Shown: positions 36,313 to 46,083, numbered from the stretch's first letter. The stretch: DNA of 64,000 bases from Ideonella sp. (GCA_016721465.1 JADKIA010000030.1:372001-436000); one strand, 5' to 3'. The notes: generated from the letters alone by a model not told the origin. Numbers and translations: made by a program.

Positions 36313-39300
36313 GCCCAGCTCCGCGAGCTAGAGCGCAGCCTGCCATCTGCTTGGTTGGGCTTCGCGGCGTTCCGGCTCCTGGCAAGAGGGTCGAAGCTGC
36401 CGCTGGATGTGGATCTTCTGATCCTGACCTCCAATCGCATTCTCGTCGTCGAACTGAAGAACTGGGCCGGAGACATCGAGTACTCCGCCGGGCAGTGGAT
36501 ACACAAGGGAACGCCCAAGAAGTCGCCTGTGGAAGTCAATGACAACAAGGTGCGCGTCCTGAAGGGCTTCATCAAGGACAAAGACTCGGCGCTCACGGTT
36601 CCGTTCATCGAGAACCTCGTCGTTCTTTGCCACCCGCAGTGCCGGTTGGTGGGCTTCCCCGACGAAGAGAAGCGCTTTGTCATGACGCTCGCCGATTTCT
36701 GTCACGCGGCGTCCGACCCCGCTCGGTACCGGACGAAATTTCCAGATACCCCTGTCGGCCAGCCGTTCAGGTCCAAGGACCCCTCGTCTGAACGGCAGAA
36801 ATACGAGCGTATCTTCTCCAACAGAAGCGACGGCATCCTGCAGCGGCGCATGGTCCTGCACGGCTTCGAGCAGGCCGACACAATGGCCGACTACGAACAC
36901 CCGAGGAAGATTTGGGCCGAGTTCCGTGCCCAGCACAGGGAGAACCGCGGCTCTAAGGCGCTACTACGCAAGTGGAACTTCCAGGAGCTGGCGGGCGGAG
37001 GTGCATCGCCCGTGGAGCGCCAGTCCATCGGGCTGCGGGAACTGCGGCTGAATGAAATGCTCCGCGTGCAGGCGCCTGAGCTGCACGCCGACCTGCTGGA
37101 GCCCGTGGGCTCGGCGACAGCCGACGATGTCACGACCAATTTCGTCGAGGCCTACCGGTTGCCTGGCAGTATCGAGCGCCTTGCGGAGCACCTGGATCGC
37201 CAGCCGGAGATGCCGATCGAAGAGCGGCGCGCGCTGGCGTTGGGCATCCTGGCCCGCTTCGCGAAGCTGCACACGCTCGGCATCGCCCACAGGGATATCA
37301 CGAAGAAGACATTGTGGGTCATGGAGCCGGCGCGCGTCATCCTGTCGACCTTTGCCGCCGCGCGTGTGCCCGAGGCGCTAACCGTCGGTGCCCACCGATT
37401 CGAGTTGGAGACCGGCTCAATCGACCTTCCCGAAGACGACGGCGCAAAGGCGCGGAAGACGGCCAACGATCCGTGTGCCCGCGATGTCTTCCTGCTGGGC
37501 GTGCTGGTCTTTGAGATGCTGGAGGCCCAGGAGTTGGAGCGGGTGAATCGCGTACCGCTCTATGACACTAATCTGGCGCTTCGACTGCCCGCTCTTGCAC
37601 CTTGGTACGAGCGCGCGATGGATTGGGACCCTTCGGCGCGGTATCGGTCGGCGGTCGAGGCGCTGGACGCCTTGAACGAGTGTCTTGCAGTCGAGAGGGG
37701 GCCCACGGTGTCCGAAGCAGACTTCGAGCCATACGCGACTGCAGCCAGCCCTTTCATCCTGCCGATGAAGCAGCAGTTGGCCTCCGTCGGCGGCAAGATG
37801 GTTTACCTCTCCGAGCGCGACGGAGCCAAGGTTCTCGTGAAATGCTGGACGAACCTGAAGTACGACGCCAAGTATGCGACCCGGAACCTGCGGCTGCTTG
37901 GCTTCCTGCAGAGGGCGCGGTCGCTGCGCCAATCGGCCTTCGATGCCGCTCCAGAGGTTCTGGACTTCGGCATCGGCCAGTTCGGCCTGATCCTCGTCAC
38001 CCGCTGGGTCGAGGGCGAGACGCTGGCGGCCTGGCTCTCCACCGAACCCAGCGCACAGCGTCGCGCAGCCGTAACCTTGTCGCTGTTCAACGCCGTTTGC
38101 CGCCTACATGCGCTGGGCCTGAGCCACGGAGATCTGAAAGCCGAAAACATCGTTGTTGCCAAGGCGAGTGAAGGCGAGGACGAACGCGCTGTTCTGCTTG
38201 ACGTGCCCGACCTCAGCGCCGACGGTGACGAAGGGCTGACTATCGGCAGCGTGTCACCCGCCTTGGAATCGGCTTCGCCGAAGCATCGCGACCTTTACGC
38301 AGTGACCCAGATTGGCCTGGAGCTGTTGAGCGAGGAGTTTCCCAATACCCGGAGGGACGCCGAGCGTGCACTGAAAATCGACGAAGCGCCGCCGCCCGTC
38401 GAGCTCCTGGCGGAGACGCTGAAGGGGGAACTGGCTCCCCCCGCAGTCGATACGACACCTACCTACTTGGTCTTGTTGCGGCGACGTGGCCGGGACGTGC
38501 CGGCGCCTCGCGATCTGGACAGCAACAATGGCGAGTTCTCGGTGGGTATCATTCGCGACGAATATGCCGGCGAGCAGCGATTCATCCTGACAGGAGTCAG
38601 GCAACAGCTTTTCATCAAGTTCGACCTGACGCGGCGGATTGCCGTCGATGCGAACTTGAAGGACGTCGGCCACCAAGACTTTGTCAGCGCGTACAAGAGG
38701 CGCAGCTTTGCGTTTCGCGCGAAGGTCCGCGTCGCCTGGCACGACACGGCTGATGCCATCGCGCTGGGAGAGGACCTGTACGAGCAGTACCTCGACAGCC
38801 TGCCTGAAGGCGATGCGCAGGATGCCGGGTGGCGTCGCCCTGCTGTCGATCCCTATGCCGAAGGCACCGCGCGCACGAACGAGCTTCGGAGCATCTCTGC
38901 CGGCGAGCTTTGGAACGCCCTGGCCAGCACGGACGAGATGAGCGGCGCGTCAATAACCGTCCGTGCCGGCGCGCGCCAAGTGCCGGAGGGCAGCGGCAGC
39001 TGGCTCATTCCTTTCGACCTTGAGCGTGGCGTTCTCGACTTCTCCGAGGACGAGCGCATCGAGCTTCTCGAGCGCGGCTATGACCCGATGGACGGGGAGG
39101 AGCGCTGGTACACAGTGGGCATCGTCGCATCGGACATCGGCAAGGATCTCATCCGGGTCCAGCAGACCGGTTTTCGCTTCGGCCCCAAGGAAGGCATGTC
39201 GCTGTTCTTGCGCGGCGCACTGGAGCGGTCTGCCTCGGAGCGCCGAGTGGCTGCCATGAACCGTGTCCTGGCGGGGGGCGCGCTCATTCCGAAGATCGTC

Positions 39301-41130
39301 GACTACTTCGACCCCGATACGGACCTGATGCCGCACCGCGTCGAGGTTGGCGAACTGGGCGACTTGTCGGAGTACGCCTTAAACCCGCAACAAGAAGAAG
39401 CGCTTCGCACCGCAATCTCCTTTGGCCCTGTGTCGTTGCTTCAGGGGCCGCCGGGGACGGGCAAGACGAAATTCATCGCGTCTTTCGTGGACCTGGTGCT
39501 CTCGCGTGGCTTAGCCAGCAATGTCTTGCTCGTCAGCCAATCGCACGAAGCAGTCAACAATGCGATGGAGAATGTTGTCGAGCTGAGCCGAAAGAACGGC
39601 AAGGGCGACACGATGGTGCGCATCGGTTTGCCGTCGATGGTCTCGCCGCTCCTCAAGCCCATCCAGGAGGATGCGCTTCGACAACGTTACCGCGAGACCT
39701 TCGATGCCGAGATGAAGCAGCGCGTGCGCGCGGTTGGGTACGCGATGGGGCTGCCGAAGGAGTACGTCCATACCGCAGTGGAAATGCACACGAGTCTCGG
39801 GGCGCTGCTGGAGCGGATGGCGCACATCGAGCGCACAGCGGCCGCGACCGATGACGGACCGGATCCCTCCGCCACGCACCTGCAGCGATTGCGCGAAGTC
39901 TTCGTTGAGATCGCGTCTGCCCGGTTCGGAATCGATGCCAGGTCCACCGACGACTTGGGTGCAGTGCTGGATGCGGAACTGGCCGAACTGGCGGCAATGC
40001 ATGACTCGCCGAGTCCGGCGAAGTGCGAACGGGTGGGCCAGATCGCTCGACTCTCGACGGAGTTCTCCCAGGTACTTCGCAACCCTCGCTCCAACTTCAC
40101 TGCCTTCCTGGCCCGCAGTGCCAAGGTTGTTGCTGGCACATGCGTCGGAGTCGGCAAGCACGCGCTAGGCATCGTGGACCTCGACTATGACTGGGTCATC
40201 GTGGACGAGGCCGCACGGGCGTCGCCGATGGAACTGGTGGTCGCGATGCAGGCTGGAAAGCGAGTGCTGTTGGTCGGTGACCATCTTCAACTTCCGCCGA
40301 GCTATCCGATGGTAGTCGAAGAGAGTGCTGCGCAGTTGTTGGGCATCTCGCGTGGTGAGTTCCGACGGATCAATAACTTCCAACGGGCCTTTTCGTCCAA
40401 CTACGGCAAGGCGGTCGGTCGGACACTGCTACGGCAATACCGCATGGCCAGTGCAATCAATCGCGTCGTCTCGCACTGCTTCTACAAGGACGCACTTGAG
40501 GTGGGCAGAGACGCGCCCGGACCCGAATACGACGAACTGCCAGACTTCCTGACAAAGCAGGTCGTCTGGGTCGATACCAGTGACTTGGCTCGGAGCGCGT
40601 TCCATCGAAGTGCGGGCACGCACGAAGGTGCGCTCGAGAACGAAGCCGAGGCCGTGGCGGTCACCGACATCGTCAGAAGTATCGCCAAGTCAGGCGACTT
40701 TCTTCGGCGAACCCGCGAACTGGACAGCGACAGGCACCCGCCGATCGGGATCATCGCGATGTATGCCGCGCAGCGCGACCTGATTCGCCGGAAGCTGGAG
40801 CAGGCGGACTGGGCTTCCGATATTCGCGACTTGTACAGCGTAGGTACTGTGGACAGCTACCAAGGCAAGGAGAACCGAATCATCATCCTGTCAGTGGTGC
40901 GCAATGACAGCTCGAAGTCCATTGGCTTCCTGACAGACCCTGAGCGGATCAACGTCGCCATGTCGAGAGCCAAGGACCGCCTCATCATTGTCAGCTCTAC
41001 GGCAATGTGGCAGGCTCACCCTAAGAGTCCAATGCACAGCGTTCTCGACGAGGTCAAGAAGCTTCAATCGGTGGATGAGGCCGCGATTCTCCCGTCGCAG
41101 GAACTGAAGCGGAGCATTGCCCATGCGTGA
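36313..41130 (+). CDS. NERD nuclease / tandem kinase-like / SF1 helicase fusion, 5' end lost
   Basis: About 1604 residues are readable; the N-terminus is in the poly-G block. Counting from 36316: NERD domain at 1-140 (LDVDLLILTSN, RILVVELKNWAGDIEY, with the nuclease D and E-x-K). A kinase-like lobe around 270-400 has AHRDITKKT, where the usual Asn is Thr and no DFG is seen, so it is probably inactive. A second kinase domain (about 480-650) has VLVKCW and an intact SHGDLKAEN (His604). From about 1030 a COG1112/Upf1-like SF1 helicase: LNPQQEEAL, GPPGTGKT (1044-1051), IVDEAARASP (1296), LLVGDHLQLPPSY, DSYQGKEN and NVAMSRAKDRL. Probably an antiphage effector and sensor. Overlaps the next gene by 8 nt. 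Confidence 0.9.
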   Translation, partial: AQLRELERSLPSAWLGFAAFRLLARGSKLPLDVDLLILTSNRILVVELKNWAGDIEYSAGQWIHKGTPKKSPVEVNDNKVRVLKGFIKDKDSALTVPFIENLVVLCHPQCRLVGFPDEEKRFVMTLADFCHAASDPARYRTKFPDTPVGQPFRSKDPSSERQKYERIFSNRSDGILQRRMVLHGFEQADTMADYEHPRKIWAEFRAQHRENRGSKALLRKWNFQELAGGGASPVERQSIGLRELRLNEMLRVQAPELHADLLEPVGSATADDVTTNFVEAYRLPGSIERLAEHLDRQPEMPIEERRALALGILARFAKLHTLGIAHRDITKKTLWVMEPARVILSTFAAARVPEALTVGAHRFELETGSIDLPEDDGAKARKTANDPCARDVFLLGVLVFEMLEAQELERVNRVPLYDTNLALRLPALAPWYERAMDWDPSARYRSAVEALDALNECLAVERGPTVSEADFEPYATAASPFILPMKQQLASVGGKMVYLSERDGAKVLVKCWTNLKYDAKYATRNLRLLGFLQRARSLRQSAFDAAPEVLDFGIGQFGLILVTRWVEGETLAAWLSTEPSAQRRAAVTLSLFNAVCRLHALGLSHGDLKAENIVVAKASEGEDERAVLLDVPDLSADGDEGLTIGSVSPALESASPKHRDLYAVTQIGLELLSEEFPNTRRDAERALKIDEAPPPVELLAETLKGELAPPAVDTTPTYLVLLRRRGRDVPAPRDLDSNNGEFSVGIIRDEYAGEQRFILTGVRQQLFIKFDLTRRIAVDANLKDVGHQDFVSAYKRRSFAFRAKVRVAWHDTADAIALGEDLYEQYLDSLPEGDAQDAGWRRPAVDPYAEGTARTNELRSISAGELWNALASTDEMSGASITVRAGARQVPEGSGSWLIPFDLERGVLDFSEDERIELLERGYDPMDGEERWYTVGIVASDIGKDLIRVQQTGFRFGPKEGMSLFLRGALERSASERRVAAMNRVLAGGALIPKIVDYFDPDTDLMPHRVEVGELGDLSEYALNPQQEEALRTAISFGPVSLLQGPPGTGKTKFIASFVDLVLSRGLASNVLLVSQSHEAVNNAMENVVELSRKNGKGDTMVRIGLPSMVSPLLKPIQEDALRQRYRETFDAEMKQRVRAVGYAMGLPKEYVHTAVEMHTSLGALLERMAHIERTAAATDDGPDPSATHLQRLREVFVEIASARFGIDARSTDDLGAVLDAELAELAAMHDSPSPAKCERVGQIARLSTEFSQVLRNPRSNFTAFLARSAKVVAGTCVGVGKHALGIVDLDYDWVIVDEAARASPMELVVAMQAGKRVLLVGDHLQLPPSYPMVVEESAAQLLGISRGEFRRINNFQRAFSSNYGKAVGRTLLRQYRMASAINRVVSHCFYKDALEVGRDAPGPEYDELPDFLTKQVVWVDTSDLARSAFHRSAGTHEGALENEAEAVAVTDIVRSIAKSGDFLRRTRELDSDRHPPIGIIAMYAAQRDLIRRKLEQADWASDIRDLYSVGTVDSYQGKENRIIILSVVRNDSSKSIGFLTDPERINVAMSRAKDRLIIVSSTAMWQAHPKSPMHSVLDEVKKLQSVDEAAILPSQELKRSIAHA

Positions 41131-42682
41131 ACGCTTCAATACCGTCGCAGTCGCTATTCCGGCCCAGCAGTTTCACGTGAGGTGCCATGTCTCGATCGAA
41201 CGGCAAGTTCCAGTCATGACGGACTTTGCCGTGCGTCTGCTGCACCTCGCTGGGCCGCTGGAAGTTGGCAGTATGCAGGAGTACTTCGGGCTCAGCGGCA
41301 ACGAACTCATCGACCTTCTCGAACTGCTGCGCGGTGAAGGTCTGGTGGAGGAATCCGGTGGCAGGTTCGCCCTCACCGCCTATGCCGAGGGACGCTTCGT
41401 CGGCTCCAGTGATGGCTTGCCGCGGTTCACCAGGATCGCCGAACGCAAAAGCCTGCCGGTCTTCGAGCTCCTTTCGTACACGCCTATCCCGAAGACGCTA
41501 TCCGGAACGTATTGGGACAACGCACTCGAACTCGACTGGGCTTCCGACGAAGAAGGGCACGGCCAGACTGTTGAGCGCGCCGAGGCCGCATTCCACAAAC
41601 ACTTCCTGGACATCGAGCGCTTCCAGCAGGACGAGGAGTGGCGCCGAGCCTTCTCCTGCTACAAGGTGGACAGCATTACGTCCGGACGCCCATTCAATGT
41701 CCCGCTTCCAGTCCACTTCGACGTGGATCTCGATGGGAATGTCGAGTTCGATGTTGACCAGCAGCTCGACCTGCTCCCGGATGAACTGCGTTCGCGTGTC
41801 AGGCAACTCACGGCGGACCGGATTGGGAGCCTGAAGGCGCACAGCGACAACTTCAAGGGGTTCGTCAGCTTCTTCGAGGATGGCCTTTTGGCTCGGTACC
41901 TCCCTAGCGGCAGTGTGGCCACGAAGCCAGCGAACGCGATCGTCCAGTCCGGACGCAAGCTGGTACTGCGCAAGACGCCGGACTTCGACTTTCCGCGCTA
42001 CGTGCGCGAGGTTCATGCGGGCGCTGACGGCGAGGTGTATGACGACAAGCGAAGCCGTGCCCTACTTGGCGCCCTATACATGCCGAAGAATCAGGATCGA
42101 GTCGTGGAGGCGCTTGCATCTGCGGCGGATCACTTCAAGAACGCGGCGACCGCCGACACGAGCTTTCCGTCAGAGATTCTTTGGGTCATTCCCGACACCG
42201 ACTTGTGGGGCCGCACGGAGCTTGTACGCGGGTTCATCGAGCGATTGAACTCCGCGGTCGGCAAGGCATGGGGCGAACCTGTCGAGGTCGTAGGGATCGC
42301 TCCGGCGCCGCAGGACGAAACAGTCGAGCGCGTACGAAAGCGCGGCAATCTTCTGTTGGATGCTGGCTTCAGCGAGGTCTTCCTCGGCCCTCCGATTGCG
42401 ACGTTGGAGCGCTTTGAAGGGATGGTCTTGCCTGGTGTGTATGGCGCGGCTATGTACCAATGGAAGGTGCCCTCGATGGATGTCCTGAGCGTACCGGTGG
42501 GCTTCGGGACCCGCTCGCCGATCTCGCTTCGCCGGCTGGCGGCGCTTGCGCGTAACGCCGGGTCAAGCAAACTTCACCGCATCAGGCGAGGGTCGGGCAA
42601 AGACGGCGAAGACAAGAAGCTGAAGTACGCCGCCGCGTCTTCTTCTGACTTCCTTTACCTTGAAGCCTTTATCGCTGAGTAG
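41123..42682 (+). CDS. Winged-helix partner protein of the NERD-kinase-helicase
   Basis: 519 aa from ATG 41123, overlapping the helicase stop, so the two form a translationally coupled pair. An N-terminal winged helix-turn-helix-like region (FAVRLLHLAGPLEVGSMQEY, ELLRGEGLVEESGGRFALT) is followed by a large alpha/beta body without a motif I recognise. I looked for the HxK(x)4D pair of phospholipase-D nucleases, expected for a Mokosh MkoB partner, and did not find it; the C-terminal KLHRIRRGSGKDGEDKKLK is only superficially similar. Function unknown, inferred to work with the upstream protein. Confidence 0.75.
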   Translation: MRERFNTVAVAIPAQQFHVRCHVSIERQVPVMTDFAVRLLHLAGPLEVGSMQEYFGLSGNELIDLLELLRGEGLVEESGGRFALTAYAEGRFVGSSDGLPRFTRIAERKSLPVFELLSYTPIPKTLSGTYWDNALELDWASDEEGHGQTVERAEAAFHKHFLDIERFQQDEEWRRAFSCYKVDSITSGRPFNVPLPVHFDVDLDGNVEFDVDQQLDLLPDELRSRVRQLTADRIGSLKAHSDNFKGFVSFFEDGLLARYLPSGSVATKPANAIVQSGRKLVLRKTPDFDFPRYVREVHAGADGEVYDDKRSRALLGALYMPKNQDRVVEALASAADHFKNAATADTSFPSEILWVIPDTDLWGRTELVRGFIERLNSAVGKAWGEPVEVVGIAPAPQDETVERVRKRGNLLLDAGFSEVFLGPPIATLERFEGMVLPGVYGAAMYQWKVPSMDVLSVPVGFGTRSPISLRRLAALARNAGSSKLHRIRRGSGKDGEDKKLKYAAASSSDFLYLEAFIAE

Positions 42683-43022
42683 TAGCTCCTCGCGAATCGA
42701 GTTCACCCACCCCGGACTTTCCTGTGCCGCCCTCGTGTCTGTCGACGCAAAGCAAACCGCCGGGAGTACGCATTCGCCGACCTAGTCAGACCGCTCTGGG
42801 TCGGGGGAGAATCTACGATTTCTGCTCTCGAGCTGCCGGTTCCGATCATCAACCTGACGGTCACCTGGATGGATCCTCTCGTTCCGTTCCTGCCGATACT
42901 TGACCGCCCCCAGACGAGCCGGCGGGCTCGGCGTTGTCCGCTCAATTCGCGAGTGACTGACCAAGGCCGATTCAGTGGCGGGTTTAGATCGGAATCTCTG
43001 GTGCTTTTGGTCCGTAACACGC
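42683..43022. other. Intergenic region, nothing recognised
   Basis: 340 nt between the winged-helix gene and the convergent small Cys-rich gene. Short frames on both strands are not protein-like. No clear terminator or repeat seen. Confidence 0.4.
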
Positions 43023-43274
43023 TCAAGGCGCCCATGGCACGGTCGCTGACTCATCCATGGGCCTCAGCTCGGGCCTTGTAATCACCTGCACAAACGGCTC
43101 GTCATCACAGCCGACCTCGCGCATCCAACTGCTGCAGCCCCAGAGTGGCATGGAGCACACACGGGGACCAGGTCGATTGCGGCACAGCGCCGAACTGCCA
43201 TGGCTGGCCATGCCGTCAAAGTGGACGCAGTACCAACAGGGCGTTGGCTCGGACAGGTAGGGCTGGAAGGACAT
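43023..43274 (-). CDS. Small cysteine-rich conserved betaproteobacterial protein
   Basis: 83 aa from ATG 43274. The core CWYCVHFDGMASHGSSALC then CSMPLWGCSSWMREVGCDD has paired cysteines spaced as in a zinc-binding module. I recognise this C-x2-C ... G-x-W-x-RE-x-G-DD pattern from small uncharacterised Burkholderiales proteins. No Shine-Dalgarno is obvious. Its presence suggests a return to core-like DNA between the helicase pair and the protease-nuclease gene. Function unknown. Confidence 0.65.
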   Translation of the reverse strand: MSFQPYLSEPTPCWYCVHFDGMASHGSSALCRNRPGPRVCSMPLWGCSSWMREVGCDDEPFVQVITRPELRPMDESATVPWAP

Positions 43275-43432
43275 GTCCGCAGTTTGACCACGCGGTGGCT
43301 CGCAGAATGAGCTTGTGGTCAGGCAGGACTGACGCCAAGCCACCGGGACCGACGCCAGACAACTATGCTCCGATGGCCGCCGACAAAAGAGTGACACTAC
43401 AAGCGCGCGACCAGGGCCTGGAGGAATAAGCG

Positions 43433-45355
43433 GTGACTGTGTTCAATGAGCTGATCGAATCCGCCAAGCGATTCCAGCATTGGACGGCCGTCCAGCAACG
43501 CACTTCCCGTCCGGGGGATGCTTCAGAGCGACAGATGCAGGTCGCCCGCGTGCGCTTCTCCGGCCTTCAGCAGTTGCATGTTGACCCCGGCGTCTTCCTC
43601 GAGGCCGTGCTCGAAGGCAACGACCTGATGCCCGTGCGCTACTTCGAGATGGGCAAGCTCGCATCGCGCCCGGTTGGCCGCATTCACTTCGACCTCGGTC
43701 CCAGGATCGGCCAAGGCTTTGCGACGGGCTTCATGGTCGCCCCCGGGCTGCTCCTGACGAACCACCATGTCCTGCCGTCCGCCGATGTGGCCTTGGCAGC
43801 GTCGGTGACCTTTGACGCCGAAGACGGGATGGACGGCCTGCCGCTGACGCCGCACGTGTTCAGGCTCGACCCCAAGCACGGTTACCTGTCGGATGCGGCG
43901 CTCGACTTTTGCTTTGTGGCGGTCGCCAACCGTTCCACCGAAGGCCGCGAGCTCGCTGACTTCGGCTACCTGCGCCTGCATGGCGCCACGGGCAAGATCA
44001 TCCGAGGTGAATACGCCACGATCATTCAGCACCCACGCGGGCGCCAGAAGCAGGTTGCCGCCCGCAACAACGAGATCAAGGTCTATGTCTACGACAAGGA
44101 GTTGACTCCGACTCAGGCCGAGGACAACAACCACATCTACTACACCACCGACACCCTGCCGGGGTCTTCTGGCGCGCCGGTGTTCTCCGACCAGTGGTAC
44201 GTCGTGGCCTTACACCGGCGCGGTGTTCCCGCCACCGAAACGGACACGCATGGCGACGCCGTGGTGCTGCGACGCGACAATACCCCGGCACAACCTGGCG
44301 ACCCCGATGAGGCCATCCAGTACGTTGCCAACGAAGGAGTGCGGGTGAGCCGCATCATCAAGCAGCTTGGCATCCTGAGCCGTCGCGGCAGCAAAGACCA
44401 AAGACTCACGGCCAAGCAAATCATCGACAAGGTGCAGGCCACGCTGGTGGATCCCCAGGCAGGCCCGTTCTCGGTGCCGACGGCTTCGATCAATTGCCTG
44501 TCCGGCGGTGCGACCGGATTGCCGGGTGACGAAGGGCTGGAGGTTGTTCGTCGCTCGTTGTCGGTGTACGCGGATGCGCCAGGCTTCGACGAGAAGTTCC
44601 TGGGCGTGCGGGTCCGGCTGCCCAAGCTCAGTGCCGAGCTGAAGCGCGCAGCGGCCAAGCGGATTGACGACCCGACCAAGATTCTGCTGCCCTTCAGGCA
44701 CTTCTCGACCGTCATGCATGCCCAGCGCCGGCTGCCCATCTTCGCTGCGGTCAACATCGACGGCACGAACATCAACGCACGCGCAAAGCCGGCACGGCCA
44801 ACCTGGTCCTACGATCCGCGCTTGGACGAGACGCAGCAGCCCGACGATTCGATCTTCAGCGCGATGGTGCAGCGCGGTCACATGGCTGCGCGCGAGTTCA
44901 TGTGGTGGGGCGCGGACGACGAGGCAAGCGAAGCCGACGTCCACAGCTTCACCTTGACCAACGTGTGCCCGCAGATCGGCCGCTTCAACGGCAACCTGGA
45001 ATGGTTCAGGCTGGAGCGACTAATCATCGGTTCGGCCAAGAACCGGCAACAGCGTGTCAATTGCTTCATGGGGCCGATCTTTGCGAAGGACGATCCGCTG
45101 TACGACGACCTGCGCGGCGAGAACTCGACTGCGGCGCATGGGACCGGCATCCGCATGCCACGCAGGTTCTGGTACGTGTTGACCTGGGCAGAGGGCGCCA
45201 AACTCAAGCACCGATGCTTCATCCTCGATCAGAGCGATGACATCGAAGCGGCCGGGCCGCTGGAGTTCGACTTCGATGCACCGGCAACGGTCAAGGAGGT
45301 GGCTATTGCAGAGGTTACGCGGCTGACGAGGCTGGGCTTTGCGGACTTGGCATGA
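43433..45355 (+). CDS. Trypsin-like serine protease fused to a DNA/RNA non-specific endonuclease
   Basis: 640 aa from GTG 43433 with GGAGG 8-9 nt upstream. The N-terminal half is an S1/V8-like protease: LLLTNHHVL with His112, ALDFCFVAV with Asp158, and LPGSSGAPVF with Ser246. The C-terminal third is a beta-beta-alpha-metal nuclease of the NucA/EndoG type: MVQRGHMAAREF with catalytic His483, in which the first residue of the DRGH box is Gln, and FTLTNVCPQIGRFNGNLEWFRLE with the metal-binding Asn. No signal peptide, so it should act in the cytoplasm. A protease that could activate its own or another nuclease suits an abortive-infection effector (inference). Confidence 0.88.
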   Translation: MTVFNELIESAKRFQHWTAVQQRTSRPGDASERQMQVARVRFSGLQQLHVDPGVFLEAVLEGNDLMPVRYFEMGKLASRPVGRIHFDLGPRIGQGFATGFMVAPGLLLTNHHVLPSADVALAASVTFDAEDGMDGLPLTPHVFRLDPKHGYLSDAALDFCFVAVANRSTEGRELADFGYLRLHGATGKIIRGEYATIIQHPRGRQKQVAARNNEIKVYVYDKELTPTQAEDNNHIYYTTDTLPGSSGAPVFSDQWYVVALHRRGVPATETDTHGDAVVLRRDNTPAQPGDPDEAIQYVANEGVRVSRIIKQLGILSRRGSKDQRLTAKQIIDKVQATLVDPQAGPFSVPTASINCLSGGATGLPGDEGLEVVRRSLSVYADAPGFDEKFLGVRVRLPKLSAELKRAAAKRIDDPTKILLPFRHFSTVMHAQRRLPIFAAVNIDGTNINARAKPARPTWSYDPRLDETQQPDDSIFSAMVQRGHMAAREFMWWGADDEASEADVHSFTLTNVCPQIGRFNGNLEWFRLERLIIGSAKNRQQRVNCFMGPIFAKDDPLYDDLRGENSTAAHGTGIRMPRRFWYVLTWAEGAKLKHRCFILDQSDDIEAAGPLEFDFDAPATVKEVAIAEVTRLTRLGFADLA

Positions 45356-45600
45356 TCAGCACGCGTCGCCGTGGTGCGACGCGCTCGCCAACAGCGCCGT
45401 GCTCGAGCATGGCTTCAGCGCGCCGAGAAGCTCGGTCAGAATTGGCCAATCGGGCCTGGCCGGCAGCGATGAATCCATGACAAGAGATTCCTACTGCTGC
45501 CGTGCGTCGGCCGACGCGTGCCCTGCAGAAAGCGGATTGTTACCCAACCTCGTTAGGCCAAACGCGACAAGCGACGTCACATTCGGCCGGAGAGAAGTCT

Positions 45601-46083
45601 ATGCACGCACACCATCAAAAGCCCATCACTTGGATACTCGTGGTTGGATTCCTGCTTGCTGAAACTGCATATGCGCAGAAACTGCCACTGGCGTCGCGCA
45701 CGGTCTACAAGTGCGTGGTGAACGGCAAAACCATGTACTCCGACGAGCCGTGCGCTGGCGCAGAGCGGATAGTTGTCGAGCCGACGCGAGGAATGAACAA
45801 GTCAACGGGCATGGAACTTTCCGGCAAGGATATACAACGAGAGCGCCAGACAGAACTGATCGCTGATGCAGTCAAGCCGATCACGGGAATGAACCCACGG
45901 CAGTACGACACAGCCAGGCGCCGTGTGTATCTGCCTCCCGAAGCAAAGGCCGAGTGCAATCGTCTTGATCTCCAACTTCCACTTTTGGAGTCCAAGGAGC
46001 AGGCTAGCACCGGCGAAGAAAAGGCACTCGCTCAAAGCAGCTTGTTGGCGCTACGAAAGAGGCAACGCGTCCTCGGGTGCTAA
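45601..46083 (+). CDS. Small exported protein, DUF4124-like (cassette)
   Basis: 160 aa from ATG 45601 with GGAGAGAAG upstream. Signal peptide (TWILVVGFLLAETAYAQ), then VYKCVVNGKTMYSDEPCAGA, the Cys-flanked motif of DUF4124-type periplasmic proteins (usually YKC...G..VYSD.PC). The remainder is charged and helical. First gene after the R' box at 45552. Role unknown. Confidence 0.65.
   Translation: MHAHHQKPITWILVVGFLLAETAYAQKLPLASRTVYKCVVNGKTMYSDEPCAGAERIVVEPTRGMNKSTGMELSGKDIQRERQTELIADAVKPITGMNPRQYDTARRRVYLPPEAKAECNRLDLQLPLLESKEQASTGEEKALAQSSLLALRKRQRVLGC

Noticed and set aside
41123..42682. Calling the partner gene a PLD nuclease (MkoB)
   Set aside because: No HxK(x)4D motif is visible; the resemblance near the C-terminus lacks the lysine two residues after His.
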